A stretch of 64,000 nucleotides of DNA. Origin: Rugamonas rubra. Lineage in GTDB: Bacteria > Pseudomonadota > Gammaproteobacteria > Burkholderiales > Burkholderiaceae_D. The position numbers and the translations under genes are program-made. Location: the NCBI RefSeq assembly GCF_900114705.1, contig NZ_FOTW01000013.1, forward strand, positions 1 through 64,000, read 5' to 3'. This document shows positions 60,685 to 64,000 of this stretch, in pieces (within the stretch, counting starts at the first letter, position 1; each line of letters opens with the position of its first letter). The notes under the pieces were generated by a model. The model ran no database searches and was not told where the DNA came from. It saw only the letters and a program-made list of their open reading frames with translations.

Positions 60685-62351
60685 GCGTCGTTCTCCAAAA
60701 AACTGGCGTGCATTGTGTGGCGGAAGTGCAGCGTATCCATCAGATGGTCGACCAGGGGGCGCCATTGCGGCCAGTGCGGCCAGTCGTCGCCCGGCCAGTT
60801 GCTGCGCGCGTAGGCCAGATCGGCGCAGTCGAGCACCTTGGCCAGGATGGCGAAATCGCCGCGCGAGCTGTAGTCGGGCTGCTCGTCGGCCGCCATCTGG
60901 CGCTGGCCGTGGCGCAGCAGCGCGCGCGAGATCTCGGGCGACAGCACCTTGGCGCACTGGTCGGCGCCTTGCTCGGCCCAGGCCAGGGCGTGGACATAGG
61001 CCAGCGGCTGGCTGGCCGCCTGCTCCAGCCAGCGCCGCACCACGCGCTCCTGCGCCGCCGCGGGCAGGCAGGGCAGCTCCGGCAGCAGCAGCGCGGGGAT
61101 TTGCAGCTTGCTCCAGGCCAGGCCGTTGCCGCTGACGAGGGTGACGAACCAGTCGATGGCGGTCGCGTCCGGCGTGGTCTGGACGGCGCGGCCGGCCGCG
61201 TGCACCAGGCCGGTGAGCAGGGCCATGTTGAACTCCTGCGCCACCAGCACGTCGACGACCTGGTCGGGCGTCAGCTGCCAAGTGTCGCTCCAATGCGCGG
61301 GCGGCACGCAAGCCATCAGGTCGAGCAGCCAGCCGGCTTTTTCGCCCATGCCGGCGCGGCCCAGGACACCGATGCCGTCGCGCTGCATGTCCTTGTCGCA
61401 GGCGGCGGGCAGTTGCACCAGCAGTTGCGGCAAGGGCTCGCCGGTGTTGCCGCTCAACATGGCGCCGAGCCGCGCCCGCAGCCCGCTGCGGCGTTCGAGC
61501 GTGAACAGGGCGGCCAGGCGCGACTTGCAGCGCTCGCTCAATTGCGAGCCGGGCAGCGTCGCCAGCAAATGTTGCGCGGTGCCGCGCACATCCTTGCGTT
61601 TGTCGTCGAGCGCGCGCTCGAGGAAGGCTTCGTCGCGCAAGTTCAGCCCGGCAGCGAGGCAGGGCAGCAGGGCCATGCGGTGCTCGGCGGGTTCCTGCGC
61701 CCAGTCCTGCTCCAGCGCCAGCCGGGCGGCCTCGGGATCGGCCAGCCGCATCGTCCGCAGGGCGTCGCAGCGCTGGGCCAGGTTGCCCAGTTGCCAATGC
61801 CGGGCCACCGTGTCGTTGGCCTGGCCCCCAGCCGGGCCGCTGCCGCTGCCGCCGGCGCTATCGGTATCCTCATCGACGTCGACGCCGACCACCTCGGCCC
61901 AGCGCGGCTGTTGGGCCGCCAGCCAACGGCCACGCCGGCCGAGCAGCGCCGCCACGGCGGCGCGCAGGGGCGGTTTTTGCGACGCCAGGTCGAGCAAGGG
62001 CACCAGGCAGCTGTGGGGCAGCTGGCGGTTCAAGGTCTGCGCCTGGGCCAGCCAACTGCCGAGCAACTCGGGATGGATGCCGTGCAGGATGGAGAGCAGC
62101 ACTTGCTCCGCCGCCCGCGAGCAGGTCGGCTCGCTCGGGCAGGCGGGCTGGGCGGACGGGGCCGGCGCGGGCGGCAGGTAGCCGGCGCGCTGCCACAGGT
62201 CGCTGGCGGCGACGGTATGCCACAGCCGCAGCTCGTCCGGCACGGCGGCCAGCAGCCCGGTCAGCGCCGTGGGCGCGCCCGCGCCGGGCGCCAGCGGCGC
62301 GCGCGACAGACCGGCCAGCAGTGTTTTGTGTAGCGTCGGCGCGAGCATCAT
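60681..62351 (-). CDS. DUF5691-family protein
   Basis: Encodes 556 aa from the ATG at 62351 (next ATG at 62348), which overlaps the SWIM gene stop. Largely alpha-helical with a repeat-like HEAT character (AALLGRRGRWLAAQQPRW, LALEQDWAQEPAEHRMALLPCLAAGLNLRDEAFLERALDDKRKDVRGTAQHLLATLPGS). No catalytic motif. It consistently sits between SWIM and MoxR genes in such clusters, suggesting a scaffold role. Confidence 0.83.
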   Translation of the reverse strand: MMLAPTLHKTLLAGLSRAPLAPGAGAPTALTGLLAAVPDELRLWHTVAASDLWQRAGYLPPAPAPSAQPACPSEPTCSRAAEQVLLSILHGIHPELLGSWLAQAQTLNRQLPHSCLVPLLDLASQKPPLRAAVAALLGRRGRWLAAQQPRWAEVVGVDVDEDTDSAGGSGSGPAGGQANDTVARHWQLGNLAQRCDALRTMRLADPEAARLALEQDWAQEPAEHRMALLPCLAAGLNLRDEAFLERALDDKRKDVRGTAQHLLATLPGSQLSERCKSRLAALFTLERRSGLRARLGAMLSGNTGEPLPQLLVQLPAACDKDMQRDGIGVLGRAGMGEKAGWLLDLMACVPPAHWSDTWQLTPDQVVDVLVAQEFNMALLTGLVHAAGRAVQTTPDATAIDWFVTLVSGNGLAWSKLQIPALLLPELPCLPAAAQERVVRRWLEQAASQPLAYVHALAWAEQGADQCAKVLSPEISRALLRHGQRQMAADEQPDYSSRGDFAILAKVLDCADLAYARSNWPGDDWPHWPQWRPLVDHLMDTLHFRHTMHASFLENDA

Positions 62352-63721
62352 GGGACTTGCCCGCCGTCTAGTCCGTGCAGGCGGCCGTCGACGCCGACCG
62401 CCAGCGGCAGCAGGGCGTAGCCGTTCCACAGGCCGAACACGCTCACCGGCGCGGCGCCGGCCAGCGCGTGCAGCTGCCAGGCGTGGCGGAATTGGCTGTC
62501 GACCGGCAGTTGCGTGCCATCGCTCGCGCGCAACACGAAATGCGTCGCCGGCCCGGCGGCGCGCTGCGGCACGACGTGTTCGAGCAGCATCGGGTAGGTC
62601 TCGATGAAGGGATTGACGGCCAAGGCCCGGGCATACTCGGCAAGCAGGGCGGCCATGCTCGACGGTGCCGCCGACGGGGCCGCCGGCAGCGTTGACACGA
62701 GCTGGACGTCGGCGCCGAACGCGACACGCATGGGCAGGGCGCCCGGATAAAAATGCAGCGTGCCCCTGTGGCCGGTGCCGAGCAGCAGGGGCGGCGGCAG
62801 CGCCTGGGCGCCGGCCGAAAACTGTTGCAGCACGGCCCAGCGCGCGCTGTCCCGGCCGCGCAAATAGCAGCTGCGGCGGCTGACCCTTTGCTCGTCCTGC
62901 GTATGGGTGCCGCACACCTGCCACAGGTCGTCGAGGCCGGGCTCGGCCAGCACCTCGTCCTGGTTGAGCACCCAGCCTATGCCGGTCTTGATGTCGTGTT
63001 GCAGCGCCGGCGGCAGCGTGGCCAGGCGGCGGTAGCTGTGGCTCAGCAGCGCGATCTGTGCCAGTTCGCGCGCGACCTCCAGCTCCCAACCGGCCGCGCT
63101 GGAAGCATAGACCAGCATGCCGGTGCGCCGCAGCCGGGCGGCCAAGCCGGGCGCCTGGGTGTCGACCAGGCGCGCGGCCATCGCGTCCCAGTCCTTGGCC
63201 GGTTTGGCGCGCAGACCGGCCAGGCCTTCGCGGGCCAGGTCGGCCAGCCAGGTGTCGAGCACGGCCAGGCCGGCGTCGACATTGCCCTGGCGTTTTTCCT
63301 GCCGCTTCAGTTGCTGCTGGGCCTTGGCGGCGATGTCCTCGTCCGTTTGCGCCGTGTCGGCGTTGGCCAGTTTCGCCGCCTTCTTCTCGCTGCGTTGTTC
63401 GCGGCTCTGCAGCCAGTCGCTCACCCAGGCGGGGGCGGCGCTATCGGCGAAGGCGGCGCCGTCGCGCGCGTACAGCAGATACAGTCCAAGGCCATGCTTG
63501 CAGGGGAATTTGCGGCTGGGGCAGGTGCACTTGAACGAGGGGCCGGCCAGTTCGATCTGCGCCTTGTACGGTTCCTTGCCGCTGCCTTGGCACAGCCCCC
63601 ACAAGGCTTGCGCGTGGCCGCCCAAACCCGACCATTTTGCCAGGCTCGACTGGGCACTCCCCGCCTTGGCCGATGCCGGGTCGGGTGCGAGCGCAAGTAT
63701 TTGATCTGCTGTCAGGGACAT
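62348..63721 (-). CDS. SWIM zinc-finger protein
   Basis: Encodes 457 aa. A SWIM zinc finger is formed by C65-x-C67 and C74-x-H76 in FKCTCPSRKFPCKHGLGL. SWIM domains bind DNA or proteins. The remainder is of unknown function. It is the first gene of the five-gene operon (SWIM, DUF5691, MoxR, DUF5682, VWA), whose members overlap or nearly touch. About 130 bp separates it from the next gene upstream, which holds the likely operon promoter. Confidence 0.87.
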   Translation of the reverse strand: MSLTADQILALAPDPASAKAGSAQSSLAKWSGLGGHAQALWGLCQGSGKEPYKAQIELAGPSFKCTCPSRKFPCKHGLGLYLLYARDGAAFADSAAPAWVSDWLQSREQRSEKKAAKLANADTAQTDEDIAAKAQQQLKRQEKRQGNVDAGLAVLDTWLADLAREGLAGLRAKPAKDWDAMAARLVDTQAPGLAARLRRTGMLVYASSAAGWELEVARELAQIALLSHSYRRLATLPPALQHDIKTGIGWVLNQDEVLAEPGLDDLWQVCGTHTQDEQRVSRRSCYLRGRDSARWAVLQQFSAGAQALPPPLLLGTGHRGTLHFYPGALPMRVAFGADVQLVSTLPAAPSAAPSSMAALLAEYARALAVNPFIETYPMLLEHVVPQRAAGPATHFVLRASDGTQLPVDSQFRHAWQLHALAGAAPVSVFGLWNGYALLPLAVGVDGRLHGLDGGQVP

Positions 63722-63853
63722 CGGAAGGCGGATGAATAGCGATGGCGGATTTTAGCATTTCACGGAGGAAAAAATACTCTTTAAGTATTATTGCCATTAT
63801 GAAAATCATGCCACTGCCCCGGTCCGCCATCCAGTCGCCAGGATGGGGAAGCC

Positions 63854-64000
63854 TAGTCGGAAACCGCCGCCTCGACCAGTTGCGCCAGCAGTAGCAGCGA
63901 TTCCTGCCAGCCCAGGTAGCAGGCCTCGGGCGGGATCACCTCGGGGATGCCCTCCTGCACGATGCTCAGCTCGGTGCCGCAAAAGATTTCGCGCAGGGTC
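63854..64000 (-). CDS. SRPBCC/AHSA1-like protein, 5' part outside window
   Basis: The last 48 codons are visible, ending at a TAG at 63854: TLREIFCGTELSIVQEGIPEVIPPEACYLGWQESLLLLAQLVEAAVSD. The GWQESLxLLAxLVE end is typical of SRPBCC proteins of the AHSA1 type. The substrate or partner cannot be told from this fragment. Confidence 0.7.

Overview
The window looks like chromosomal DNA from a high-GC betaproteobacterium, most likely an Oxalobacteraceae member of the Massilia/Duganella/Janthinobacterium group. The main reasons are the gene order glyA-nrdR-minor pilins-ribD-ribE-ribBA-ribH-nusB, a ZTP-type riboswitch ahead of glyA, PEP-CTERM secreted proteins, dispersed GGGTCAGACCC palindromes and strongly GC-biased third codon positions. 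This assignment comes from sequence recall, not from a search.

Layout. 1-4.7 kb (minus): two tandem secreted beta-propeller/Calx-beta/Ig-like proteins, the second cut by the window edge, and a small PEP-CTERM protein. 5.2-18 kb (plus): riboswitch, glyA, nrdR, a type IV pilus minor-pilin operon (pilV-pilW-pilX-pilY1-like), 18 copies of an 8-bp repeat, two more pilin-like genes, then riboflavin synthesis (ribD, ribE, ribBA, ribH) ending in nusB and a strong terminator. 18-29 kb: LysR regulator with a divergent nucleoside deaminase, a membrane-anchored lytic transglycosylase, ubiD, the SRP RNA, dnaX-ybaB-recR and a CoA-transferase. 29-35 kb (minus): YfiR-like protein, CHASE8 hybrid histidine kinase with HPt, and REC-GGDEF-EAL protein, apparently one signalling unit. 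35-47 kb: glycosyltransferase, PEP-CTERM protein, nitroreductase-like protein, cstA-ybdD divergent from a two-component system, and an HDOD plus PAS-GGDEF-EAL pair.

47.1-52.7 kb is accessory DNA beside tRNA-Ser(TGA). It starts with an inverted partial copy of the tRNA 3' end and four GC-rich hairpins, then becomes visibly AT-richer. It carries an HNH endonuclease gene, an AlbA_2/Schlafen-type gene and four antitoxin-like genes (two HipB-like, one MazE-like, one AbiEi-like) with no intact partner toxin. The AbiEii-type toxin survives only as about 25 codons overlapping its antitoxin.

53-64 kb: AraC regulator, cupin, small membrane proteins, a DJ-1/PfpI protein, then a five-gene translationally coupled minus-strand operon (SWIM zinc-finger protein, DUF5691-like, MoxR-type AAA+ ATPase, DUF5682-like, VWA protein) and the 3' end of an SRPBCC-like gene. 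The strongest candidates for little-described biology are the orphan-antitoxin array, the octanucleotide repeat ahead of the pilin gene, the tRNA-linked hairpin string, and the SWIM/MoxR/VWA operon.
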